Positions 16,706 through 24,502 of a DNA stretch of 33,710 nt are shown piece after piece (within the stretch, counting starts at the first letter, position 1; every line of letters begins with the position of its first letter). The position numbers and the translations under genes are program-made. The stretch spans positions 1-33,710 of the forward strand of contig UCKS01000047.1 in the NCBI GenBank assembly GCA_900473045.1, in the 5' to 3' direction. This stretch comes from Hyphomicrobiales bacterium (lineage in GTDB: Bacteria; Pseudomonadota; Alphaproteobacteria; Rhizobiales; Rhizobiaceae). Under the pieces are notes generated by a model. The model was not told the origin of the DNA. It was given only the letters and a program-made list of their open reading frames with translations, and ran no database searches.

Positions 16706-17731
16706 TTAGCTGACGAGTACGCTTGCAAACATTTCTTCCACTTCGGCATGCGCCTCGGTGACGTTGATCTTCTGTGAACCGAGACGCGCCTTTCCGGCAT
16801 CGATCCGGCGGATTGCGTCTTCCGTCAAAGGCCGGGAGGCCTTCGCAGCAGCTTCGCTATCGGCAAGGTCGCCATGGCTGTGCAGGGCAATATCGTAGCC
16901 CGCGTCCAGAACCTGTTTGACGCGCTCCGGCATTGTGCCTTCCAGCGCATTCATGAAGATGCAGTCGGAAATCAGGACGCCCTCATAGCCAAGCTCATTG
17001 CGGATGACATCGAGCATGGTCGTTGAAATCGATGCGGGCAATTCCTTGTCGAATGCCGAATAGACAACGTGAGCGACCATTGCCCATGGCGTGTCCCTGA
17101 GATCCACGAACGGTTTGAAATCGGTAGCGCGCAGCAGTTCCTTGCTGGCATCAACGACAGGACGCTCCTTGTGGGAGTCCAGCGTTGCGCGACCATGGCC
17201 GGGAATGTGCTTGATGATCGGCATATTGCCGGTTTCGAGCAGGCCATCGACAACTTCGCGGCCAAGCGTTGCCACGAAGTCCGGATCGGCACCGAAGGAG
17301 CGCGCGCCAATGACGCTGCTTGTGGTCGCGAAAACCAGATCGAGGACAGGCGAGCATCCGCTGGTTAGCCCGAGATCGCTCATCATCATGCCCATCGCGC
17401 GTGACGACAAGCGCAGGGCCTTCTTGGCAAGATCGAGATCGCGATGTGCAAGTTCGGCAAACTCGCCAAAGCTGCGGAAAGATGGCCACGGCCCAGCATC
17501 GAGGTGCTGTACGCGTCCGCCTTCCTGATCGGTGAACACCGGAGCGTCTTCGCGGCCTACGGCCTCACGGAAACTTTCGATCAACGATTTGACCTGCGCC
17601 GGTTCTTTCTGGTTCCTCCGTCCGACGAACAGGCCGTAGGGGTTTGTTTCGCGAAACAGGGCGATCTCATCTGCCGAAAGCGTCATGTTGGGAATGCCGA
17701 CGAAGAGGGCGAGAGGCGTGGATGTGGACAA
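16706..17731 (-). CDS. nagZ: NagZ-type beta-N-acetylglucosaminidase (GH3)
   Basis: A 341-residue cytoplasmic glycoside hydrolase family 3 enzyme without a signal peptide. TDQEGGRVQHLD is at about 68-79. The substrate loop KHIPGHGRATLDSHKE is at about 174-189, where the Asp-Ser-His of the NagZ-specific acid/base dyad (about D185 and H187) is intact. LISDCIFMNALEG carries the nucleophile Asp (about D256). NagZ removes GlcNAc from muropeptides or chito-oligosaccharides. The start is taken as TTG 17731 with GGAG upstream, because the longer open frame runs back through the acetyltransferase gene; 341 residues matches the family length. Its place between an acetyltransferase and an importer suggests it hydrolyses what the transporter brings in. 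In the nucleophile motif the usual second Asp is Cys and the sequence after it differs, so specificity may be altered. Confidence 0.88.
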   Translation of the reverse strand: MSTSTPLALFVGIPNMTLSADEIALFRETNPYGLFVGRRNQKEPAQVKSLIESFREAVGREDAPVFTDQEGGRVQHLDAGPWPSFRSFGEFAELAHRDLDLAKKALRLSSRAMGMMMSDLGLTSGCSPVLDLVFATTSSVIGARSFGADPDFVATLGREVVDGLLETGNMPIIKHIPGHGRATLDSHKERPVVDASKELLRATDFKPFVDLRDTPWAMVAHVVYSAFDKELPASISTTMLDVIRNELGYEGVLISDCIFMNALEGTMPERVKQVLDAGYDIALHSHGDLADSEAAAKASRPLTEDAIRRIDAGKARLGSQKINVTEAHAEVEEMFASVLVS

Positions 17732-17768
17732 GTCTTTTACTCCGGTTGGAACGTCGAGTTGATTGGGT

Positions 17769-18248
17769 TCAGTGGCGTTTGGCGCGTAGCATGCCTTCGT
17801 AGATGCCCTTATCCGGCGCAGCGATAGGAATGGCGCCGACGGCATCGGCATAGAAATCGATTGGACCGGCATCGCCGATGATCGCATAGGCGTAACCGGC
17901 AGATTTCATCGCGTGCAGGGATGCGGAGAGGAGTGCAGCGCCTATGCCCTTGCCGCGGCTGTCTATGTGAACGCCGGTCGGGCCGAAGAATCCCCGCGCG
18001 GTTGCGTCGTAACAGGCAAAGCCCACAAGCTTGCCATCAACAACTGCGAGGAGGCATGTGGCTGGCTGGCGAGTGATGGCAACGGAGACTTCGCTGGCCC
18101 AATTTTGGCTGAAGTTTTCACCCACCCATCCTACAACCAATTGCATCTCGGGAGCGAGCACAGGACGGATAATGATGTCGACGGAACGTGTCTTGCTTTC
18201 CAGATCAGACAATCTGTCATTATAAAGACTTACCAAGAGATCAGGCAC
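17769..18248 (-). CDS. GNAT-family N-acetyltransferase
   Basis: A 159-residue acetyltransferase of the GNAT fold. The acetyl-CoA pyrophosphate loop, motif A, is VHIDSRGKGIGAALLSASLH at about 93-112, with R98-G99-K100-G101-I102-G103 in the usual R/Q-x-x-G-x-G/A position. A preceding strand LLAVVDGKLVGFACYD and a C-terminal AYAIIGDAGPIDFY complete the fold. The start is GTG 18248 with GAGGAG 7 bp before it. It is the first gene of the operon that continues with the NagZ-type enzyme and the importer, only 37 bp away. A plausible job is acetylating an amino sugar or peptide amine released from the imported compound, but the acceptor is unknown. Confidence 0.8.
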   Translation of the reverse strand: MPDLLVSLYNDRLSDLESKTRSVDIIIRPVLAPEMQLVVGWVGENFSQNWASEVSVAITRQPATCLLAVVDGKLVGFACYDATARGFFGPTGVHIDSRGKGIGAALLSASLHAMKSAGYAYAIIGDAGPIDFYADAVGAIPIAAPDKGIYEGMLRAKRH

Positions 18249-18266
18249 ACATTGCTCCTCTTAAGA

Positions 18267-18284
18267 ATTCCATTATTATGGAAT
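18267..18284. promoter_or_regulatory. Palindrome upstream of the acetyltransferase-NagZ-ABC operon
   Basis: ATTCCAT (18267-18273) and ATGGAAT (18278-18284) are perfect complements around TATT. The palindrome lies 19 bp upstream of the GTG start on the minus strand and next to AT-rich sequence that could hold a promoter. It is a candidate operator for the operon's regulator; I did not find a reliable -35/-10 pair. Confidence 0.4.
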
Positions 18285-18399
18285 GTATACCCTTTTAATG
18301 TAATACACTTGGATTTTTGATCGCACTTGTCAATTGTTTTGTTTGCTCCGCCGGTGCACATGGGCACAAGCCGGCAAAGTTTCCGCTCTGGAGCCTTTC

Positions 18400-18665
18400 G
18401 CCGGCGCCGCAAAGTCACAGCGGGCGCGCGGCTGAAGAGCGTCGATGACGGTAATCGGCAGATGGTCACTCTACTGGGCTGCGTGCCGGCTGCCTCCCGG
18501 CCGTGAAGGCTGCCTGTCAGGAAGCTCTCGATCAGCGCGTCCGCTCTGGCTCGAGGCCGTGATCCGGCTCCCGCTGCAACCCTGCAAACTCCCGATTCAC
18601 TTCGGCTAACCCATGAGCCGGTCGCCGACTGCGCTCGCGATGACAGGCTCAGGAGGGTAAGGTGA
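18400..18665 (+). pseudogene. IS21-family istA remnant (C-terminal end)
   Basis: The last part of an IstA-type transposase is readable in shifting frames: LKSVDDGNRQMV (about 18432-18470), AVKAACQEALDQRVRSG (about 18499-18550), and DPAPAATLQTPDSLRLTHEP followed by VADCARDDRLRRVR-stop (about 18559-18665). These match the C-terminus of IS21-type IstA proteins. Frameshifts and the absence of the N-terminal and DDE parts make it inactive. The stop TGA at 18663-18665 overlaps the GTG of the istB remnant, as in living IS21 elements. Confidence 0.7.
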
Positions 18666-18898
18666 GAACGCACACCCGTTCTCGACTGAGGGGCACACTG
18701 ACGCTCCGAGGAATGCGCAGCGCTTATGATGAGTTAGGACAACGGCGGCAGCACGAACCGCCACGCATCGTTGGGGACCTCCTGCAATCGGAGATCGCCG
18801 AGAAGCAGGCCCGATCGATCCGCTACCACCTTGGCATCGCCAAGCTGCCACTCGCCAAGGACATTGATGACTTCGACTTCGCTGAGTGTCCGGTGATG
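18662..18898 (+). pseudogene. IS21-family istB remnant (N-terminal end)
   Basis: From GTG 18662 the frame reads LTLRGMRSAYDELGQRRQHE, then PPRIVGDLLQSEIAEKQARS and IRYHLGIAKLPLAKDIDDFD, matching the N-terminal region of IstB, the AAA+ helper of IS21-family transposition. Similarity stops near 18898, before the Walker A motif of the ATPase. The sequence then passes into a regulator remnant on the other strand. It is a fossil left by deletion of the rest of the element. Confidence 0.75.
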
Positions 18899-18925
18899 CG
18901 AGATGACGACGGCACTCCTGATCGA

Positions 18926-19311
18926 CTACTCGACATCACTAACATCCGCGGTCCTCGTACTTGAATGTGGATGATGGTCGTCGTACGCATAGAAATAGGG
19001 CATGAGAAACCGTGTGTTCGATACGGCATCGGAAACGCACTGATGATGAGCCGCAAGGATGGCGAGTATGGTTTCAAATGCGGCCAGAGCGGCGATGACT
19101 GACCCGTGCAGCACTGGATGATCTGCGGGAATAAAAATCTGTTCATGACTGAGCGCCTTGAGCGGCGAATGGGCCCCGTCGGTGACGGCGATACAATAGC
19201 TTCCGCACCCGCGCGCAGTTTCAGAAAAATGACAGTTGCCTGCGAGTAGCGGGGCAAAGCCATGGCAGTCGGCAGGTCTTCCGGGCCGAGCCGATACGAT
19301 CCCGAACGCAA
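18926..19311 (-). pseudogene. RpiR/MurR-type regulator remnant (SIS domain)
   Basis: On the minus strand, LGPEDLPTAMALPRYSQATV (about 19289-19230) lies in one frame. After a shift near 19210 it continues as IAVTDGAHSPLKALSHEQIF, then IPADHPVLHGSVIAALAAFE and FLMPYFYAYDDHH, ending near 18926. This is the sugar-isomerase (SIS) domain of an RpiR-family regulator; the N-terminal DNA-binding domain is absent. RpiR proteins usually sense phosphorylated sugars, including MurNAc-6-phosphate in MurR. It points toward the acetyltransferase-NagZ-ABC operon and is separated from it by the IS21 remnant, so it may have been that operon's regulator (inference). Confidence 0.68.
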
Positions 19312-19364
19312 TCTTCACGGCTCTTACCACCCCTGGTGTCTTTCAGTGGCGGCGTGCGCCGCGA

Positions 19365-19487
19365 ATGAAACCGGACTGGCCGCTGACGCCTCCCATCGCA
19401 TCGTCTACGAAACCGATACCGGCGATTTTTACGATGACCGGGCCGGGTGCATTTCGCAAAGTCTAAGGCGGGGAGGTTTTGGTTGAC
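19365..19487 (+). pseudogene. Possible RTX-type calcium-binding protein C-terminal scrap
   Basis: A short plus-strand stretch reads NETGLAADASHRIVYETDTG then DFYDDRAG, with VHFAKSKAG after a frame change. The pattern A-S-x-R-I-V-Y-x-x-x-T-G-x-x-Y-D is common near the C-terminus of rhizobial haemolysin-type (RTX) proteins. It is too short and broken to function, and the assignment is by motif only. Confidence 0.4.
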
Positions 19488-19525
19488 CGGCCACTGCAGG
19501 TGCGGTGAGGAGAACGGATAAAGAC

Positions 19526-19659
19526 AGTGCTCTTGACTGAGTCCAATCGAGGGCATGGCCAACCAGTGCGGCTTTCGCAAATGGATGTGAAGCCATCCAA
19601 GTTTCAGTCGAGCGATTTCAACCCCGCGTTCGTCGGCTTGGGGAAGATCAAGGCCTAAT
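19526..19659 (+). other. Possible C-terminal fragment of an unrecognised protein
   Basis: The plus-strand frame ending in TAA near 19659 reads VRLSQMDVKPSKFQSSDFNP and then AFVGLGKIKA-stop. It looks like a protein end, but I cannot name the family. It has no clear start and sits among pseudogenes. Reverse-strand frames here look less protein-like. Confidence 0.25.
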
Positions 19660-19753
19660 CAATGAAGGTTGGTATAAGGTCACGTCTCGAGATGGCGCGG
19701 GCAGCCTGTTTGCTTCTGGTTTCAACGCGGCCATCGAGCTCGCCAGCAGACTT

Positions 19754-20879
19754 TCAATTGGTGTAATGGGAGACGCGCAGCACGCGGTTGAGAAGCGCAA
19801 CAAGTTCGCCTTGGCGTGACGTTGCTGTCTTCTGAAAGATATTGCGCAAATGGGTGCGTGCGGTTTCGTACGATACCTGTTGTTGGGACGCATAATATTG
19901 CAGAGAACGCCCCGACACGAGGACCGCTCCCAGCTCGGCTTCCTTTTGCGTCAGCTCGAACAAGCCACGCAGGTATTGCGGGAACCCTGGTACAACGCTC
20001 GGCGAAAGGTCCTGGATAACAACAAGGGCGGCCCGTGCGACAGGAAGATCCGGGGACGTTTCCGCAGTATAAGGAACGATCGTCAAAGCCAGGCGCGGTA
20101 ATCCCGTGGTCCCGCACCGGATCAGGACATCGCCACGTGTGCGCTGATTGTGGCCCATTGACCCACAAACAGTGGCGATCACTGTTCGCAAGGCTTGCCG
20201 GTTTAGAGGTTCACCTGCAAAGAGGCGTCCGTGCCGAAGCGCCAAATCGCTCCCAGCATGCGCGAGAAGGGTCTCCGCACTGGCGTTCATGATCAAGACT
20301 GCCCACGCCATCGACCACGATTTGGCCGACCGATCCTCCGCCAGGTGTCTTCCTTTTGATGTCGCGGCCTCCGAACCGCACATGAAATTCGGCAGCCCGT
20401 GCCACAACAGGGACCAGTGCTCGAAAAAGAGATGTGTCCCTGTCGTCAAAGTCCGGCTGCGCCCCCCCGCGTTGAACCGCCAGGATTCCCAGGCTTCCCG
20501 CAACGGAGATTTTGCACACGATGCTGCTGTGGTCTCCTTGGGGAACATACCATTCATTGAACATGGCAGTTTTGCGGAATTCACTTTTGGGCATCAGCGT
20601 TTGGTCTGTAACCACGTTCAGTGGACCGACTTCCGTCAGATATGGGAGAAAGGGATTTTTGAGATGCGGCTCCATAAACGTTGCCTCGTAGTACGGATCG
20701 CATTCTCTGTAGAAGTGTTGCCAATCGCCCTGCGGACCTACTCGAGCAAAATGGATCTTTGAGCCATTGGCGATCGTTTTTAGCCTCGCCATAGCCGGTT
20801 GCCATGTTCCGCCATCCAGAGCGGCCCGGTAGAATTCATCGGTCAGGCTTGAAAGTTCGGCCTCTGTCGCATCTGGCAT
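19754..20879 (-). pseudogene. LuxR-type transcriptional regulator with one frameshift
   Basis: Two overlapping minus-strand frames together give one full LuxR-family regulator of about 375 residues. The first runs from ATG 20879 (AGGGGAAGG upstream) through LTDEFYRAALDGGTWQPAMA to VGQIVVDGVG near 20300. The second continues from AVLIMNASAETLLAHAGSDL to the C-terminal helix-turn-helix ELTQKEAELGAVLVSGRSLQ...VSYETARTHLRNIFQKT, ending at 19754. The switch near 20295-20305 corresponds to one extra base or two missing bases. Everything else looks intact, so the break is recent or is a sequencing error. The N-terminal half is an effector-domain type common in rhizobial LuxR proteins without a known ligand. 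Confidence 0.75.
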
Positions 20880-21253
20880 CCTAAAACCTTCCCCTGCTTT
20901 TGCTTTCGCTAAATTTCGAGGTTGTCAAATACCATCATGACTCAAATTGGTGAATTTTGGAAATGTTGGAGGTCACGGCACTGTCACGCAGTCAGGCCGG
21001 CTTTCCGTTTTTCGGCGCCGAGGCGGATAGGTGCACTGAAAACGCGCGGCCTCTTGACCAAGCCATCTGCGGAATCGTAGTGCCGCCGGTGCTGAGGGGC
21101 GGGCCACCCAGGCGCTGAGTGATCGGACGGTCCGCAAGCAGTTTGCTGTCTGCCGTCGAGAAAACTGCTGTGTTAATCATAACATCAGGCCCAACTAGAA
21201 AATTAATTGCGTAAATGCTAATATATGGACACCTGAAGCGAGGGAATACTGTC
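20880..21253. other. Intergenic stretch without a recognisable gene
   Basis: A 374-bp gap between the LuxR-type gene and the DUF982 gene, which are divergent. One minus-strand open frame (from about 21180 to 20992, reading VFSTADSKLLADRPITQRLG...) has protein-like stretches but no start signal or family I recognise. The right end (21170-21240) is AT-rich and likely holds the promoter of the DUF982 gene. Confidence 0.4.
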
Positions 21254-21703
21254 ATGAGGTCGGACAGGTCGTGTCAATTTCCTGCAATCTGGCTGCTCAC
21301 GGGGGCTGGACAGCAATACACCCTCGTCAACACCGTCATTGCTGCAGCTGAAACCCTACTCCACCATTGGCCGTCGACCGGAGGCAAGGCGTATACGGGT
21401 GCTCTGGTCGCTTGCCTCGACGCTCTCCAAGGCAATAGCGCGGCAGATGTTGTTCCCGAAGCGTTGATGCGCGCGGCAGATGAGGCATTCATTTGCCACA
21501 TCCGCGTTATAGGGGGTGGAAATCGATCGCAAGTGCAGCACAAGCGAATGTCGCAAAGACGGTACACCTTTCCAAAGCGGATAGAGCACCTGCGAGCGTG
21601 CGCACGATCGCACACTTACGAAGTTTGCCAAACTTTGTCATTGGCGATGAATTTCGCCGTCAAAAGGAGACTCAGGGGCCGCTATGAATGTGTCCTTGCC
21701 TGA
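21254..21703 (+). CDS. DUF982-family protein (149 aa)
   Basis: A small rhizobial protein whose first 85 or so residues match DUF982: VNTVIAAAETLLHHWPSTGG at about 26-45, KAYTGALVACLDALQGN at about 46-62, and LMRAADEAFICHIRVI at about 71-86. ATG 21254 is preceded by GAGGGAA and preferred over an in-frame ATG at 21215. DUF982 proteins usually end soon after the last motif; here a basic tail of about 60 residues follows (QRRYTFPKRIEHLRACARSH...), perhaps a read-through into former non-coding sequence after loss of the stop. Function is unknown; the family is abundant and multicopy in Rhizobiaceae. Confidence 0.65.
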   Translation: MRSDRSCQFPAIWLLTGAGQQYTLVNTVIAAAETLLHHWPSTGGKAYTGALVACLDALQGNSAADVVPEALMRAADEAFICHIRVIGGGNRSQVQHKRMSQRRYTFPKRIEHLRACARSHTYEVCQTLSLAMNFAVKRRLRGRYECVLA

Positions 21704-21738
21704 CCCGATGAAGGGTTCAAGGTGCAACACCATAGTCG

Positions 21739-23157
21739 CTAACTGCCCGCGTGCCGTGCGGCAAGCGAGGACGTGAACCGCTTGAGATAGTTACCTAAGC
21801 CCTTGGCTCCCACCAGCGTCGCTCCATTTATGACCGTGTTCCCGCGCACGAGCACCCTTACCGGCCAGCCGGTGACTTCGAGCCCTTCATACGGCGTGTA
21901 GTCAGCCCCATGGTGCAAAATGCCGTTGGTAATTGTCACCGACTTCTTCGGGTCCCAAAGCGCAATATCGGCATCCGAGCCAATCGCGATTGTGCCCTTT
22001 TGCGGGGAGAGGCCATAGAGCTTTGCATGATTGGTCGACGATAGTGCAACGAAGCGATTGAGATCGATCCGGCCTTTCCCGACACCTTCGGAAAACAGGA
22101 TCGGCAATCGGGTCTCCACACCTGGAATGCCGTTGGGGATCCAGCGGAAACTCGTCTTTCCCTTGTCGTTGAGTTTGCCATGGGCATCCTCATAGCGAAA
22201 CGGGCAGTGATCGGAAGAAAAAAGGTCGAACGTTCCGTTTTGCAGGCCCTCCCAGCATGCGGCTTGGCTTTGCTTGTCGCGTGGCGGCGGCGAGCAGACC
22301 AATTTAGCCCCCTCCAGTTCGGCAGCATCGAGATCATCGGCCGTCAGCATCAGGTATTGCGGGCAGGTTTCACCACCTACTTTGCTGCCGCGTGAACGTG
22401 CGCGCTGGATTTCCTCCATGGCCTCGCGGTTGGAGACATGGACGATGACGATCGGTGTGTCGACGATTTCAGCTAGTGACAATGCGCGGTGGGTCGCTTC
22501 GCGCTCGGCAGCGACGGGGCGGCTGGCGGCATGATATTTTGGCGCCAGTTCGCCGTTCTTCTCATGCCGGCCGATCAGGAAACGGATGGCATCTTCGTTC
22601 TCGCAATGGACCATCACCAGCGCACCTGACGAGCGTGCGCTGTCGAGCGTCGCTAAAATCTCGTCGTCGCGAAGGCGCAGACTGTCATAGGTCATGAAGA
22701 CCTTGATCGAGGTGTAACCATCCTCCACCAATGCAGGCAGCTCTTGCCCCAGCACATGGCCGGTCGGATCGGTGATCACGAGGTGGAAGCTGACGTCGAT
22801 ATAGCATTCACCGTCAGCCTTCGCATGATAGACCTTGAGCGATTGTCTCAGCGTCGTGCCCTTTTCCTGCATGCAAAACGGCATGACCGTGGTGTTGCCG
22901 CCAAAAGCTGCCGACAGCGTGCCGCTGGCAAAATCATCGGCCATGACGATGCCGTCTCCGGATGGCTGCGCAAGGTGCACATGGCTGTCGATGCCGCCCG
23001 GCATCACATAGAGGCCGCTGGCATCGATTATCTCAGACGCATCAACAAGTTTATCGGCTAGTGCTGTTATCCGGCCGTCCTGGATGCCGACATCGCACCG
23101 GAAGGTATCGCTGGCGGTAACGACCGTCCCATTGCAAATAATCGTGTCGAAGGTCAT
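21739..23157 (-). CDS. Dihydropyrimidinase / D-hydantoinase family amidohydrolase
   Basis: A 472-residue cyclic amidohydrolase. The binuclear metal site is complete: H59 and H61 in GGIDSHVHLAQP, the carboxylated lysine K152 in TSIKVFMTY, H184 in VMVHCEN, H240 in IVIVHVSN and D316 in LFSSDHCPF. Length and spacing fit bacterial hydantoinases and dihydropyrimidinases, which open hydantoin or dihydropyrimidine rings to N-carbamoyl amino acids. It is the last gene of the operon, 17 bp after the class V enzyme, with GGGAGCAGAGCGC before ATG 23157. No carbamoylase, racemase or dihydropyrimidine dehydrogenase lies nearby, so the pathway is not the standard pyrimidine route encoded in one place. The natural substrate is open. 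Confidence 0.93.
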   Translation of the reverse strand: MTFDTIICNGTVVTASDTFRCDVGIQDGRITALADKLVDASEIIDASGLYVMPGGIDSHVHLAQPSGDGIVMADDFASGTLSAAFGGNTTVMPFCMQEKGTTLRQSLKVYHAKADGECYIDVSFHLVITDPTGHVLGQELPALVEDGYTSIKVFMTYDSLRLRDDEILATLDSARSSGALVMVHCENEDAIRFLIGRHEKNGELAPKYHAASRPVAAEREATHRALSLAEIVDTPIVIVHVSNREAMEEIQRARSRGSKVGGETCPQYLMLTADDLDAAELEGAKLVCSPPPRDKQSQAACWEGLQNGTFDLFSSDHCPFRYEDAHGKLNDKGKTSFRWIPNGIPGVETRLPILFSEGVGKGRIDLNRFVALSSTNHAKLYGLSPQKGTIAIGSDADIALWDPKKSVTITNGILHHGADYTPYEGLEVTGWPVRVLVRGNTVINGATLVGAKGLGNYLKRFTSSLAARHAGS

Positions 23158-23174
23158 GCGCTCTGCTCCCGATT

Positions 23175-24473
23175 TCAGGCCGCCGTGGTTTCGGTCCTGC
23201 CGGTGGATCCGAGGATATTATCCAGTGCGATGGTCATTCGGTCGATTTCTTCGACCGTATTGTAGTGAACCATCGAGACCCGGACCATACCGTTGTTTTC
23301 GGTGAGGTCGAGATATTGCGCCAGCCGGCGCGAGTGAAAATCACCAAAGCGGATGGCGATCCGATGGGCGTCCATCGCCTTGCAGATCTCAGCGGAATCA
23401 CGGCCATCGAACACGAAGCTGATGGTCGGGATGCGGTTCCCGTCACGGTTGGAACTCTGGCCGATGATCCGGCAGTCGTTGCGGCCGCGAAGATAACCGA
23501 GCAGCCGATCGACGAGGGCATTTTCCTGCGTCGCGATCGCGCCGTAGGCCGCGACGATCTTGTCGCGGATGGAGCCTGTCTCGCCGGACTTTTCGCCCAG
23601 CTCGCAGAGGTAATCGACGATGCCGCAGGTGGAGTAGGCGAGTTCATAGTTCGGATTGCCGGGCTCCAGTTTGCCCGGTACTTTGTCCTTGCCGTAGAAG
23701 TAATGGTAGAGTGTATCAAGCTCGAGCAGGTGTACGTATTTGCCGTACATCAGCGCGTAGTGCGGGCCATATGTCTTGTAGAGGCTGAAGACGTAGTAAT
23801 CGACATCCAAGCCCTGCACATCGACAGCGCGATGTGGCGCATAGGCGACTGCGTCGACGCAGATGCGAGCGCCCCTCTCATGCACGAAATCGGCGATCTC
23901 CCGCACCGGATTGATCGAGCCGAGGATGTTCGACACATGGGTGATGCAGACGAGCTTCGTGCGGTCCGACATCAGCGGTTCGAGATCGGCAAGATCGAGT
24001 GCGAAGGTGTCCCTGTTCAGCGGCCAGAACTTGATGATGATGCCGGCATCGCGCAGCCTGTCCCAAGGGCCGATATTGGATTCGTGATCGGCGATCGTAA
24101 CGACGATCTCGTCGCCTACGGTCAATTGGCTGGTCATGGCGCGGGCAAGGTTCTGCAAGAGCGCGGTGGTCGAACTGCCGAAGACGATTTCCTCCGGGCG
24201 TGACGCATTGACGAGATGCATTGCGGACGTGCGGGCCTCGTAGAGTGCTGCCGCCGCCGCCTGCGACACCGCGTAGCTGCCGCCGATCTGAACGTTCTTG
24301 TCGTAAAGGAAGGTGTTAATCCTTTCGACGGCGCGTTTGAGGATTTGCGATCCACCGGCATTGTCGAAGAAGGTCCAGCCATGGGCAAGGCCGGGAAACT
24401 GGCCGCGGACAAAGTCGATATCGAGTACGGTTTCTTCGGGTTTGTCGCGCGTTGGGATGTCGTGGTTCGGCAT
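23175..24473 (-). CDS. Class V aminotransferase-fold PLP enzyme (cysteine desulfurase-like)
   Basis: A 432-residue fold-type I PLP enzyme of the class V group, close in pattern to the cysteine-desulfurase-like VC1184 subfamily. FFDNAGGSQ is at about 35-43, the PLP-stacking histidine lies in IADHESNIGPW near 130, the Asp is in ICVDAVAYAPHRAVD near 207, and the Schiff-base lysine in FSLYKTYGPH near 233. The loop before the C-terminal domain, RIAIRFGDFHSRRLAQYL, has no cysteine where SufS/IscS enzymes carry the catalytic Cys, so a desulfurase reaction is unlikely. Lyase, epimerase (CefD-like) or transaminase activity is more plausible. ATG 24473 follows GGAGGACCAA. It sits between an amino-acid importer and a hydantoinase, so it probably acts on the imported nitrogen compound. 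Confidence 0.88.
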   Translation of the reverse strand: MPNHDIPTRDKPEETVLDIDFVRGQFPGLAHGWTFFDNAGGSQILKRAVERINTFLYDKNVQIGGSYAVSQAAAAALYEARTSAMHLVNASRPEEIVFGSSTTALLQNLARAMTSQLTVGDEIVVTIADHESNIGPWDRLRDAGIIIKFWPLNRDTFALDLADLEPLMSDRTKLVCITHVSNILGSINPVREIADFVHERGARICVDAVAYAPHRAVDVQGLDVDYYVFSLYKTYGPHYALMYGKYVHLLELDTLYHYFYGKDKVPGKLEPGNPNYELAYSTCGIVDYLCELGEKSGETGSIRDKIVAAYGAIATQENALVDRLLGYLRGRNDCRIIGQSSNRDGNRIPTISFVFDGRDSAEICKAMDAHRIAIRFGDFHSRRLAQYLDLTENNGMVRVSMVHYNTVEEIDRMTIALDNILGSTGRTETTAA

Positions 24474-24502
24474 TTGGTCCTCCAGACCGTCTTTTGTTTT
24501 TT

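Noticed and set aside
17732..17887. N-terminal extension of the NagZ-like protein
   Set aside because: It would run through the acetyltransferase gene in another frame and adds no known domain; TTG 17731 with GGAG gives the normal family length.
18230..18673. Minus-strand 147-residue open frame upstream of the acetyltransferase
   Set aside because: It is antisense to the istA remnant and has no protein-like motif.
23265..24203. Plus-strand 312-residue open frame opposite the class V enzyme
   Set aside because: Mirror of GC-rich codon use on the opposite strand; no recognisable domain.
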